A stretch of 64,000 bases of DNA, from contig CAXBFJ010000003.1 of NCBI GenBank assembly GCA_963975245.1, forward strand, positions 186,001-250,000, in the 5' to 3' direction. The position numbers and the translations under genes are program-made. Position 1 is the stretch's first letter. The number at the start of each line of letters is the position of its first letter. Under the pieces are notes generated by a model. That model was not told the DNA's origin, searched no databases, and worked only from the letters and a program-made list of their open reading frames with translations. The stretch is from Panacagrimonas sp963975245 (GTDB lineage Bacteria > Pseudomonadota > Gammaproteobacteria > Nevskiales > Nevskiaceae). Shown here piece by piece: positions 7,909 through 16,091 of this stretch.

Positions 7909-9459
7909 ATGATCTTGCGCCACTGGCTGCGTCTGTACCTGCCACTGGCCTTGATCGTGGCATTGATCTTTCTGGGATACGCGCGCGTTCAGGCCCTGCA
8001 GGAAAACGAGCTGCGAATCAATCGCGACAGAACCACCCTGCAACTTGCCAGTGAAAGCCTCTCACAAGAGTTGACGTCCTCGGCCCACGATCTGGGCGTC
8101 ATCGCGCGCACGCCGGCCGTGCTGGGATACATAGAGACGCCCTCAGCTGAGTTTCGCGGCTACGTCGAGTCCATCATGTCTGCCTTTACAAAGCAGAAAT
8201 GGGAATACAGACAGATTCGCTTACTGGATGCCAATGGCCTTGAACTGATCCGGGTTGACCGCACGTCAGAAGGGCCCGTCGTCGTGCCCACTTCGCGATT
8301 GCAGGATAAATCCCAGCGCGACTACTTCACCACTGCCATCGCATTGCGGCCCGGGGTCATGCACGCCTCCCGGTTTGATCTGAATGTTGAGTTTGGCGTG
8401 ATCGAAAAGCCCATCAATCCGACCCTACGACTGTCGATGCGCCTGCAATCGAACAGTGGGAAGGCATATGTTCTGGTCGCGAATCTTCGTGGCAACGTTT
8501 TGCTCAAGGGTCTGACCACCATATTCGCAGCCAACGACGGTGAGTCCTGGATGCTGGATGAGGCAGGTTACTGGCTGATACACCCGGACAGAACCGTCCC
8601 CTGGGGCGCACAGCTCAATCCGCAGAATCGCGTCCAGAATAAACATCCCGAGATCGCCAGGCATCTGGGCACCGAACCGGCGCCATTCACCGTAGGAACG
8701 CGTGAGTACCTGACCCAGCGCTTTCGCCCGCTCCAGGACCTGGTCGATAATGGCTATTTCGAAGAATCCCCGGCATTTGATCTGGTGATCAGCCATCACC
8801 GCGCAGGGATTCAGATCGCGCTAGGTCGCTATCTCATTGGGTTGTTTGTTTTGATACTGATTGCCCTTGGATTGGGCTGCGCAATTGTGGTGAGCCTTCG
8901 CGAACGCAGTGCAATCGCAGAGAGAGAACGGCAGAGCCTGCTCGAAAGCAACGCCCGCGATAACGCAGAACGCGCGTGGATACGTGATCGCATTTATCAG
9001 CTCAGCCTGAAGCTATCTGCTGCGCGGAGCGCCGAGCAGTTGGGGGCGATGGCACTTGAAGAAATTGCGCCCCACGTGAACCTGGCTGCGGCTTGTATCT
9101 ACGTTGTTCGCAACCGACGCTCCAGTCTGATTGCCGGCTACGGCCTGACCCAGACCGACTCACATCGGGAATTCGGCCTCGGCGAAGGGCTTATCGGCGA
9201 AGTTGCGCGCACCGGCGTGGAACGGCGGATGACACCGCCGCCCCAAGGTTATCTCGATATTTCCGCTGGATTAGGGCAAGTGCCGGCCGCTGAATTGCGA
9301 GTCTTGCCGCTGACGATGCACGGTCGAACCGTGGCCGTTATTGAACTTGCGCTGACATCACAACTCAATCAGAGACAGGAAGAGTTTCTGAAACAGATGC
9401 TGCCCCTGCTGGCACTAGATCTGGACGGATTTCATCGCTCGCGCAGATCTGAAGCCTAA
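7909..9459 (+). CDS. Membrane sensor with Cache and GAF domains but no output domain
   Basis: This 516-aa protein has a first membrane helix at about residues 8-25, a periplasmic Cache/PDC-like sensor region (about 30-300), a second helix near 307-330, a short coiled coil and a C-terminal GAF-like domain (about 365-510). No histidine kinase, GGDEF, EAL, HAMP or methyl-accepting region follows. Cache domains usually sense small extracellular ligands. Without an effector domain it must signal through a partner protein or be a truncated relative of a kinase or cyclase. It starts 33 bp after the hydrolase gene. Confidence 0.75.
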   Translation: MILRHWLRLYLPLALIVALIFLGYARVQALQENELRINRDRTTLQLASESLSQELTSSAHDLGVIARTPAVLGYIETPSAEFRGYVESIMSAFTKQKWEYRQIRLLDANGLELIRVDRTSEGPVVVPTSRLQDKSQRDYFTTAIALRPGVMHASRFDLNVEFGVIEKPINPTLRLSMRLQSNSGKAYVLVANLRGNVLLKGLTTIFAANDGESWMLDEAGYWLIHPDRTVPWGAQLNPQNRVQNKHPEIARHLGTEPAPFTVGTREYLTQRFRPLQDLVDNGYFEESPAFDLVISHHRAGIQIALGRYLIGLFVLILIALGLGCAIVVSLRERSAIAERERQSLLESNARDNAERAWIRDRIYQLSLKLSAARSAEQLGAMALEEIAPHVNLAAACIYVVRNRRSSLIAGYGLTQTDSHREFGLGEGLIGEVARTGVERRMTPPPQGYLDISAGLGQVPAAELRVLPLTMHGRTVAVIELALTSQLNQRQEEFLKQMLPLLALDLDGFHRSRRSEA

Positions 9460-9503
9460 AGGCCCGATCCCCGCCGGCGGTTCATTTTGAGAGGCTACAA
9501 TTT

Positions 9504-11969
9504 ATGCCTCGCAAACACGGAAAGATGGTTATGGCCAGGCTGCTGAAGATTTTACTGATCACTGTTGTTGCGCTTGTGATTGTCGTATTCGGAGGCTTGG
9601 CGATCGCTGCCAAGTTCATCGACCCCAATGACTACCGCGGAAAAATCACCGAACTGGTCAAAAAGCAGACCGGGCGCGATCTGAGCCTGGGCAATATCGA
9701 GCTCAGCATTTTTCCGTGGCTCAATGTTCAACTCGACGATGTCAGCTTCAGCAATGCCCCCGGTTTTGGCTCACAACCGATGGCGCGCATCGACAACGCA
9801 GCCGTTGGCGTCCAGTTGATGCCCTTGCTGCTCGATCGCAAGGTGGAAGTCAGCACCGTCACCCTGAATGGGCTTGACCTCGATCTGGCAGTCGACGCCA
9901 ATGGCGTCACCAACTGGGATGATCTGATCAAGGCTTCCGAAGCAGAAAAGCCCGCAGATCCTGATGCCGATAAAGGCAAGTCGGTGGACCTTGAAAGCAT
10001 CGACATTGCCGGCGTCGCCCTTAAAGACGCCAACATCCGCTATCGCGATGCGCAAACCGGTCAGGCTTATCGCATCGAGAAGCTCAATCTGGACACGGGC
10101 GCCCTGCAACCGGGCAAGTCGATTGATATCGAGGCCTCGCTCTCTGCCATCGCGGAAGCTCAGAAAATGTCCGGCGACCTGACGCTGTCAGCTACCGTGC
10201 TGGCCGACATGGTGGCGCAGAAGGCCAGCATCAGTGATCTATCACTGGCAGTGACGACCCAGGGCGATGGCATGAATGCCAGCGCCAAACTCGAAGGCAA
10301 TGTCGCGGCCAATCTGGGAACGCAGCTGGTGGATGTCTCGGACCTCAAGCTGGACTTCGACACCCAAATGGCGGACTTGTCGGCCAAGGGCACGCTCACA
10401 GGCAAGCTCAAGGCGGCGCTCGCTGAGCAGCAGTTTGAAGTGGCGGGACTCAAGCTGGACGCCGACGCCTCAGGTGATGCCATTCCCGGCGGCGCCCAGG
10501 AGCTCGCGCTCAGCGGCAACGCGCTCTACAACGGCAGTCAGGGCACGCTCAAATTCAATGACGGCAAGATCAGGGCGGCAGGTCTGAACGTGAGCACCTC
10601 GATCACCGGACAAGGCCTCAACGGCGACAACCCTCGCCTTTCCGGGCCAATCGACGTGGCCTCGTTCAGCCCCCGTGATTTGCTCAAGACCTTGGGACAG
10701 GACGATATCAAGACCAGCGACGCCAGCGTGCTGAGCAAAGCCAGCCTTTCGACACGCTACAGCGGCAGCTTCAATTCCGCGCGATTCGAAGACCTCAAGC
10801 TGAGTCTGGACGACACAAACGTCACGGGCGCCTTTGCAGTCCGCGATTTCAAGACCCAGGCACTGGAATTTGCGCTCAAGGCTGATCAGTTGAACGCAGA
10901 CCGATACACCACAGCGGACGAAAGCAAGCCGGCGGAAAAGCCGAGCAAGTCCGGCAGCAAGGAACTTAACAAGACCGAGATTCCGGTCAAGGCACTGGAA
11001 GGACTCAATGCCAGCGGCACCCTCGACGTAGGCGAACTCAAACTCAAGGGAGCAACACTCAAGGATGTAAGGCTGCGTGTTGATGGCCCCAAAAATGCGC
11101 CCAAGGTGGTGAAGCTCGACGCCAAGGCTTACGGCGGGCAGATTTCCACCAGTTCCAAGATTGCCCCAGGCGGCACGCCGAGCTATTCACTCAATACGTC
11201 GCTGTCGACCATGCAGATGGCGCCCATGCTGCAAAATTTCATGGGAAAGGATTTTTTATCCGGACTGGGCACCATCAAACTGGATTTGAATTCTGGCGGC
11301 ACGACGGTTGGCGATGCACGCCGAAATCTGAATGGCGACGTTGCGCTCAACTTTGAAAACGGTGCCGTCAAAGGCTTCAATCTTGGCCAGATCGTGCGCC
11401 AAGGTCAGGCCGCACTGCGCGGCGAATCCTTCAATGCCGGTGAGGCCAAGGAAACCGATTTCAGCAGCATCGGGTTCGCAGCGAAAATCGTCAATGGCGT
11501 TCTCAAATCAGACCAGCTCAATGCACAAAGCCCCCTGTTTCGCTTGGCCGGTAGCGGCGAGATCGATCTGGTCAACGAAACCATCAACTACCTGGCCTCG
11601 CCCACCGTCGTGGGCAGTTCCAAGGGGCAAGGCGGCAAAGGTCTGGAGGAACTGGCAGGCCTGACGATTCCCATCAAGCTGACGGGCAGCCTGTATTCAC
11701 CCAGCTACAAGCTGGATCTGAAGTCGGCGCTGCAACAGAAAGCCGGTCAGGAGCTCAAGGACAAGGTGGCAGAGAAGCTGCTGGGCAAGACTGGACTCGG
11801 CGACGGTGCCGATGGCGAAGAGGCCACGCCCATCACGCAAGAAGATCTCAAAGCCAAGGCCGCAGAGAAGCTCAACAAGGAACTGGGGCGTGGATTGAAC
11901 AAACTGTTTGGCGGCGGCAAGAAGGCCGAGCCTGAACCCGAAGCTGAAGCCGCACCTGCAGAACAATAA
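9504..11969 (+). CDS. AsmA-family envelope protein
   Basis: The 821-aa protein has an N-terminal membrane anchor (LLKILLITVVALVIVVFGGLAIAA). The AsmA start motif FIDPNDYRGKITELVKKQTGRDL follows, then a long repeat-rich beta region and an AsmA C-terminal block (LNLNSGGT, GFNLGQIVRQG). AsmA-like proteins are thought to span the periplasm and help move phospholipids to the outer membrane. The tail is Glu/Ala/Pro-rich. GAGAGG lies nine bases before the chosen ATG; a second candidate start (MARLLKI) is 27 bp further in. Confidence 0.9.
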   Translation: MPRKHGKMVMARLLKILLITVVALVIVVFGGLAIAAKFIDPNDYRGKITELVKKQTGRDLSLGNIELSIFPWLNVQLDDVSFSNAPGFGSQPMARIDNAAVGVQLMPLLLDRKVEVSTVTLNGLDLDLAVDANGVTNWDDLIKASEAEKPADPDADKGKSVDLESIDIAGVALKDANIRYRDAQTGQAYRIEKLNLDTGALQPGKSIDIEASLSAIAEAQKMSGDLTLSATVLADMVAQKASISDLSLAVTTQGDGMNASAKLEGNVAANLGTQLVDVSDLKLDFDTQMADLSAKGTLTGKLKAALAEQQFEVAGLKLDADASGDAIPGGAQELALSGNALYNGSQGTLKFNDGKIRAAGLNVSTSITGQGLNGDNPRLSGPIDVASFSPRDLLKTLGQDDIKTSDASVLSKASLSTRYSGSFNSARFEDLKLSLDDTNVTGAFAVRDFKTQALEFALKADQLNADRYTTADESKPAEKPSKSGSKELNKTEIPVKALEGLNASGTLDVGELKLKGATLKDVRLRVDGPKNAPKVVKLDAKAYGGQISTSSKIAPGGTPSYSLNTSLSTMQMAPMLQNFMGKDFLSGLGTIKLDLNSGGTTVGDARRNLNGDVALNFENGAVKGFNLGQIVRQGQAALRGESFNAGEAKETDFSSIGFAAKIVNGVLKSDQLNAQSPLFRLAGSGEIDLVNETINYLASPTVVGSSKGQGGKGLEELAGLTIPIKLTGSLYSPSYKLDLKSALQQKAGQELKDKVAEKLLGKTGLGDGADGEEATPITQEDLKAKAAEKLNKELGRGLNKLFGGGKKAEPEPEAEAAPAEQ

Positions 11970-12007
11970 CCCGCATGTCCGCGCCTGGTCGCGCTGACTG
12001 ATTGCGG

Positions 12008-12604
12008 ATGAGCGGTCTTCGATGTCGCTACTGCCCAGTGGTGAGTGTGCTGGCGCTGGGCTTTATGGCCTCAACATGGGCCTACGAAATCAGCACGATC
12101 CGTGTCGGCCATGAGCAGCATCGCTATCAGATTCACATGGACGTGATCATCGACGCGGATGCGCATACCGTCTATCAATTGTTCTCTGACGTTAGGCATC
12201 TGACAGAAATCAATTCGGCGGTGGTTCAGGTGAAGGTTCTGGGCCCGGATACCGCACAACGCAAGCGGGTACAGACGCAGGTTCGCGGATGCGTGAGCTT
12301 CTTCTGCAGGACACTCGATCAAGTGCAAGACATGCGCTTCACCACGTACACCCATGATCGGGGCGGGGCCGTCAGCGCATCGGTCATTCCTGCGCTCAGC
12401 GATTTCCGGTACGGACAGGCGGCATGGCTGTTCACGAGCTGTGCAGGCAAGACCTGCCTGCGCTTTGATGCTGCTCTTGAACCCGATTTCTGGGTGCCAC
12501 CATTGATTGGCCCCTGGCTGATTCAACGCAAGATGCGCGAAGAGGCCAGGCAAACCAGTGCCGGTCTGGAAGCTTTGGCGCAGAAGCATCAAGCTGGCCA
12601 ATGA
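12008..12604 (+). CDS. Exported SRPBCC-fold protein
   Basis: The 198-aa protein has an N-terminal signal-like stretch (VVSVLALGFMASTWA) and then a START/coenzyme Q-binding-like fold (MDVIIDADAHTVYQLFSDVRHLTEIN). Four cysteines (CVSFFC and CAGKTC) could form disulfides in the periplasm. I chose the ATG at 12008 over the TTG at 12002. The stop overlaps the mutY start by 4 bp, so both are probably translated from one message. Confidence 0.75.
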   Translation: MSGLRCRYCPVVSVLALGFMASTWAYEISTIRVGHEQHRYQIHMDVIIDADAHTVYQLFSDVRHLTEINSAVVQVKVLGPDTAQRKRVQTQVRGCVSFFCRTLDQVQDMRFTTYTHDRGGAVSASVIPALSDFRYGQAAWLFTSCAGKTCLRFDAALEPDFWVPPLIGPWLIQRKMREEARQTSAGLEALAQKHQAGQ

Positions 12605-13857
12605 GCCGCATCACATCCAGTTTCTCTTCGCGCCTGCTCGACTGGCATCAGACGCATGGCCGTCACAACCTTCCCTGGCAGCTGCCCCGTTCGCCCTACC
12701 GCGTCTGGGTGAGCGAGATCATGTTGCAACAAACCCAGGTGGCCACGGTCATCCCCTACTTTGAGCGCTTCATGCAGCGCTTCGGGGATGTCGCGACGTT
12801 GGCGCAGGCCTCACTGGATGAGGTCCTCCAACACTGGGCAGGGCTTGGCTATTACGCGCGAGGGCGAAACCTTCACCGTGCGGCCATCGAGATGCACACA
12901 CATCATCGTTCGCAGATCCCTTCCAATTTTGAAGACCTGATTCGCTTGCCTGGCATCGGCCGATCCACTGCCGGCGCCATTCTTGCGCAGGCCTTCGATC
13001 AGCGCTTTGCCATTCTCGACGGCAATGTGCGCCGCGTTCTGGCACGTCATGCCGCAGAAGAAGGCTGGCCCGGAAAACCCCTTGTACAGACGCGCCTGTG
13101 GGCGCAGGCCGAAGCGCGGCTTCCGAATGCGCGGTACGCCGACTACACCCAGTCGCTCATGGATCTGGGCAGCCTGCTATGCACCGCGCGCGCACCACGA
13201 TGCAATGAATGCCCCGTCGCCGAAGACTGCATCGCACGCCAGCAAGGACTCACCGCGCAACTACCGACGCCCAAGCCGCGCAAAGCGCGCCCACTGCGCC
13301 ATAGCTGGGCGCTGATCGTGCAAGACGACGCAGGCCATGTTCTGGTCGAAAAGCGGCCTCCTGCAGGCATATGGGGCGCTTTGTGGTCGCTCCCGCTGAG
13401 CATCAGAGACGAAACCCCACAAAGCCTGGCGCAGCGCTACGTCGGCGATGAGCAGCATCTGGCCTACTGGCCGCCAGTTCGCCACGCTTTCACGCACTTC
13501 GAGCTGGAATTGGGCATTTGCATCTGCAAGCTGACAGCAGATTCAAACGCGCAATCTGCGCGGGAATCAGCCGACTCGCAGTGGCTGGACCTGCACAAAC
13601 CTGAGCTCTGGCCCGGAATGCCCGCGCCATTGCGTAAACTGTTGGAACGGGCTCGCCAAGCAAGCAATCAGGCAGCCACACCATCAAACCTCAATACCGG
13701 CAAGTCAACATGTCCCGAACCGTCCAATGCATCAAGCTCGGCAAAGAAGCCGAAGGCCTCGAGCGACCGCCCTATCCCGGCGATCTCGGCAAACGAATCT
13801 TTGAAAATGTCTCGCAAGAAGCCTGGCAGGGCTGGCTCCAGCATCAAACGCGCCTGA
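12601..13857 (+). CDS. mutY: Adenine DNA glycosylase MutY with C-terminal tail over yggX
   Basis: This enzyme removes A mispaired with 8-oxoG. Visible features are the helix-hairpin-helix LPGIGRSTAG, the catalytic Asp region ILDGNVRRVLAR, the [4Fe-4S] ligand set C-X6-C-X2-C-X5-C (CTARAPRCNECPVAEDC) and a C-terminal Nudix-like 8-oxoG recognition domain (HSWALIVQDDAGHVLVEKRP). The frame runs 418 residues, about 60 more than typical MutY. The extra tail is Ser/Lys/Pro-rich and overlaps the first 148 bp of yggX in another frame. The tail is unlikely to be conserved. Confidence 0.95.
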   Translation: MSRITSSFSSRLLDWHQTHGRHNLPWQLPRSPYRVWVSEIMLQQTQVATVIPYFERFMQRFGDVATLAQASLDEVLQHWAGLGYYARGRNLHRAAIEMHTHHRSQIPSNFEDLIRLPGIGRSTAGAILAQAFDQRFAILDGNVRRVLARHAAEEGWPGKPLVQTRLWAQAEARLPNARYADYTQSLMDLGSLLCTARAPRCNECPVAEDCIARQQGLTAQLPTPKPRKARPLRHSWALIVQDDAGHVLVEKRPPAGIWGALWSLPLSIRDETPQSLAQRYVGDEQHLAYWPPVRHAFTHFELELGICICKLTADSNAQSARESADSQWLDLHKPELWPGMPAPLRKLLERARQASNQAATPSNLNTGKSTCPEPSNASSSAKKPKASSDRPIPAISANESLKMSRKKPGRAGSSIKRA

Positions 13858-13994
13858 TCAATGAATATCGGCTGACCCTCTCCGAAGCCAAAGCGCGAAA
13901 ATTCCTCAGCGAAGAAATGGAAAAATACTTTTTCGGAGGCGGAGAATTGGCGCAAACCAGCTATGTTCCCCCCAAGAATGCAGGGGTTCCTTGA
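13710..13994 (+). CDS. yggX: Fe(II) trafficking / oxidative-damage protection protein YggX
   Basis: This 94-aa protein matches YggX through its length. It starts MSRTVQCIKLGKEAEGL with the conserved Cys7, then PPYPGDLGKRIFENVS, WQGWLQHQTRLINEYRL and the FLSEEMEKYFF block. YggX protects Fe-S proteins and buffers labile iron. Linkage to mutY is standard in gammaproteobacteria, and both genes deal with oxidative damage. The gene lies in a different reading frame inside the 3' end of mutY. Confidence 0.95.
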   Translation: MSRTVQCIKLGKEAEGLERPPYPGDLGKRIFENVSQEAWQGWLQHQTRLINEYRLTLSEAKARKFLSEEMEKYFFGGGELAQTSYVPPKNAGVP

Positions 13995-14019
13995 CACTCC
14001 TTCGAGCCGCCGGTTTAAT
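13991..14019 (+). promoter_or_regulatory. Sigma-70-type promoter of tRNA-Phe
   Basis: A perfect TTGACA (13991-13996) and a TTTAAT (14014-14019) are spaced by 17 bp. The -35 box overlaps the yggX stop codon. Initiation near 14026 would leave a leader of about 48 nt before the tRNA. Confidence 0.65.
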
Positions 14020-14073
14020 GCGCGACCCTCTTGTGACGCATCAGCGCTCTGAGGTATCAAAATAAGTAGAAAT

Positions 14074-14149
14074 GGCCGGGTAGCTCAGTCGGTAGAGCAG
14101 AGGATTGAAAATCCTCGTGTCGGCGGTTCGATTCCGTCCCCGGCCACCA
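14074..14149 (+). tRNA. tRNA-Phe (GAA anticodon), integration target of the island
   Basis: The 76-nt cloverleaf has acceptor GGCCGGG/CCCGGCC, anticodon loop TTGAAAA (GAA), T-loop GTTCGATTC and an encoded CCA. The gene is complete here. Its 3' part, from the anticodon loop on, is duplicated at 28790-28840, which marks it as the attachment site of the island. The tRNA stays functional because the island supplies the same bases. Confidence 0.97.
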
Positions 14150-14154
14150 TTGCA
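14104..14154 (+). repeat. attL: 51-bp direct repeat (tRNA-Phe 3' part)
   Basis: The 51 bases from the anticodon loop of tRNA-Phe to four or five bases past its CCA are identical to 28790-28840 in the same orientation. Identity stops abruptly on both sides. Confidence 0.96.
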
Positions 14155-14196
14155 TCAATGACTTACGGCATTCTCAGGTAAAGGCAAGTTTGACCT

Positions 14197-14214
14197 TGTG
14201 TAATTCCTGTGTAA
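14197..14214 (+). repeat. Putative integrase arm-type sites near attL
   Basis: TGTGTAA occurs twice, 11 bp apart (14197-14203 and 14208-14214), followed by CTGAGCCGAG. The same arrangement recurs near attR at 28643-28681. An arrangement found inside both ends of an element is what arm-type recombinase sites look like. Confidence 0.5.
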
Positions 14215-14233
14215 CTGAGCCGAGATTTACAGG

Positions 14234-15883
14234 TCACAATGTAGTCAGGGGAACTGATGCAAGGTGACTCAATTCGGTGATCAACGGCCCTCCGCTCGCC
14301 CAAAGACTGTGGCTTGTATCCCCAGCGATGACCGCGATCACGAGGCCGTCATCGCTAATCAGTGGTCCGCCGCTGGCTCCAGCCGAAACGCCCGCGTTGG
14401 AGCTCAGGTATCTGAGTCCACTGATCGCGCTCAACTGAGTGACTACCCCGTTACTTGAATACAGGTGATCTCCCGGCTTTATTTCAGGGAACCCAAAAGC
14501 ACGGATTCTGTCCCCGACACTTGGTGAGGAGACGCTAGCCTTTAGTGCACCTAATGGGTTCTGGCCGCACTTAAAAGTAGCCAGGTCCCCATGTGAAAAG
14601 CGCCGCGCGTGAGTAATTGGCTTTCTATTGCCGAGATTATTTGCAGGCGCTATTTCCCACCTTTGGACTGAGAATCCAGCTTTCGTTACTGAATCGAACA
14701 CGTGATTAGAAGTTACGAACCCAACCTCTTTGAGGTAGAAGGCAGTTCCGTTTGATACGTCAGTCCCTGACGGCCCCACCATAAAGATCGCCCAGACGCA
14801 CGATTCCATGAGTTCATGGGGAACAGCCCTACCAAATACCTCGACACCGTGCGGGTAGCTTCCCAATACCTGTTGCGCTTGGAGTCGAAGCTTTGCCGTA
14901 AGTGGGTCGTCCTTACCACGGACCATCGACATGAAGGCTAATCGCCCCTCGATATTCCTGACTATCGACGGCGACGGACCGAGTCTGTTCACGTTATCGA
15001 ATTGCTTTTCAAATCGCGTCTGTGCGATCGATTTACCATTCCTGCGAACATCACAGATACTTGCCCGTATTGATCTCACATAACTTCTGGGGACGTTCAC
15101 CCGACTACCCACAATAAGCCCAGTCACTTCCTGACGTTCGTTCCGGAACGCAAGGCGTGACTTAGTGCCATTGATTGTGAACATGTGATGAGAAATGAGT
15201 GCCAGCAGTTCGCGTCCGAGTTCAAGCCCCCTGCTCCCGCCACTCACCCAACTGCCCACCAAAGCCTCGGGAGGCTCTCCCTGTTGCGCCGAAAACGTAA
15301 TATCGTCCGCATAACGGCTGTACCGGCAAGAGTTGCGTTTGGCAAGCCGCTGAAGATCTCGATCAAGCCCACGACAGACCAAATTTGACAGGATTGGAGA
15401 GGTCGGCGCTCCCTGCGGAAGAACGCCTTGGTGACAACAAGCCTGCGCCAATAAGGTAGCGACTGGATCCGGAAACCAAAAAGGTCTATTCGCAAACAGT
15501 CCACGAATTCGCCCAAAGTGAATGCTCGGGAAAAAGTCACGAAGGTCAATATTCAGGAGCCATTGTGAATTCAGATGCTCTCGCGCATTCGTCACAATGC
15601 TGCGGTCCTTGGAGAAGCCATGGCAACCCTCCTTTGGGACAACCATTCCAGAAACACATCTCAGGACCTTCTGCTGAATATGCAACACCTTCTCGGGAGG
15701 AGCGAAAATATTCCGTGTTCCCCCAGCAGCCTTCCTTAAAGCGAAATGCCTGTACGTCGGACGAGCCCTAGCATAGAGATTGAAACGTAGCTGTTTCTCC
15801 GAAACCTCAAAGAACTCCGCCAAAGCAACAATTGACCGAATTTTTTTGAATTGAGTGATTTCGGCCGTCGACACCTTTAGCAC
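14234..15883 (-). CDS. Retron-type reverse transcriptase fused to trypsin-like protease
   Basis: The 549-aa protein starts with GTG (MLKVSTAE). Residues 40-320 form a reverse transcriptase. They include the retron-specific NAREH (99-103, the NAXXH motif), the catalytic Asp of NIDLRDFFPS (113), QGAPTSPILSN (157-167), the YADD box (191-194) and VTG (253-255), the second retron hallmark. From about 350 the protein becomes a trypsin-like serine protease with candidate triad His394 (TSNHVF), Asp433 (HGDLATF) and Ser504 (GASGGPL). Fusions of this type have been reported in surveys of retron RTs as anti-phage candidates. It is the tRNA-proximal gene of the island and lies 208 bp downstream of hsdR on the same strand. 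The effector is presumably the protease, held in check by RT and msDNA; that is inference. Confidence 0.88.
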   Translation of the reverse strand: MLKVSTAEITQFKKIRSIVALAEFFEVSEKQLRFNLYARARPTYRHFALRKAAGGTRNIFAPPEKVLHIQQKVLRCVSGMVVPKEGCHGFSKDRSIVTNAREHLNSQWLLNIDLRDFFPSIHFGRIRGLFANRPFWFPDPVATLLAQACCHQGVLPQGAPTSPILSNLVCRGLDRDLQRLAKRNSCRYSRYADDITFSAQQGEPPEALVGSWVSGGSRGLELGRELLALISHHMFTINGTKSRLAFRNERQEVTGLIVGSRVNVPRSYVRSIRASICDVRRNGKSIAQTRFEKQFDNVNRLGPSPSIVRNIEGRLAFMSMVRGKDDPLTAKLRLQAQQVLGSYPHGVEVFGRAVPHELMESCVWAIFMVGPSGTDVSNGTAFYLKEVGFVTSNHVFDSVTKAGFSVQRWEIAPANNLGNRKPITHARRFSHGDLATFKCGQNPLGALKASVSSPSVGDRIRAFGFPEIKPGDHLYSSNGVVTQLSAISGLRYLSSNAGVSAGASGGPLISDDGLVIAVIAGDTSHSLWASGGPLITELSHLASVPLTTL

Positions 15884-15900
15884 GACGTACTTCCTTCAAT

Positions 15901-15990
15901 AGTGCTCGCCCGCGCCCCGACTTTCTCTTTGCCGAAGCATCCAGGTAGCACTAGGCACCGGGAGTAGCGGCTTCTGGTGCAATCCAGAAG
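15901..15990 (-). ncRNA. Candidate retron msr/msd region
   Basis: Retron non-coding RNAs are normally encoded just upstream of the RT. In this minus-strand gap, two structures are visible. One is a 7-bp hairpin with a 6-nt loop (15971-15990, CTTCTGG/CCAGAAG). The other is a long hairpin whose outer arms AGTGCT/AGCACT lie at 15947-15952 and 15901-15906, with an inner G-U-containing stem (CTTCGGC with GTCGGGG around loop AAAGAGAAA). No branching guanosine could be assigned. A 64-codon ORF (15877-16071) covers the same bases and its stop overlaps the RT start, so a coding role is the alternative. Confidence 0.35.
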
Positions 15991-16091
15991 ACCTTGATAA
16001 CCACTGGCCGCGGTAACTACAGCCTCAGGTAAATCGAGGGCGGACGAGCTATTTGAGTCTACTTTTGACATAGAGATTACGCAATTGAGGG

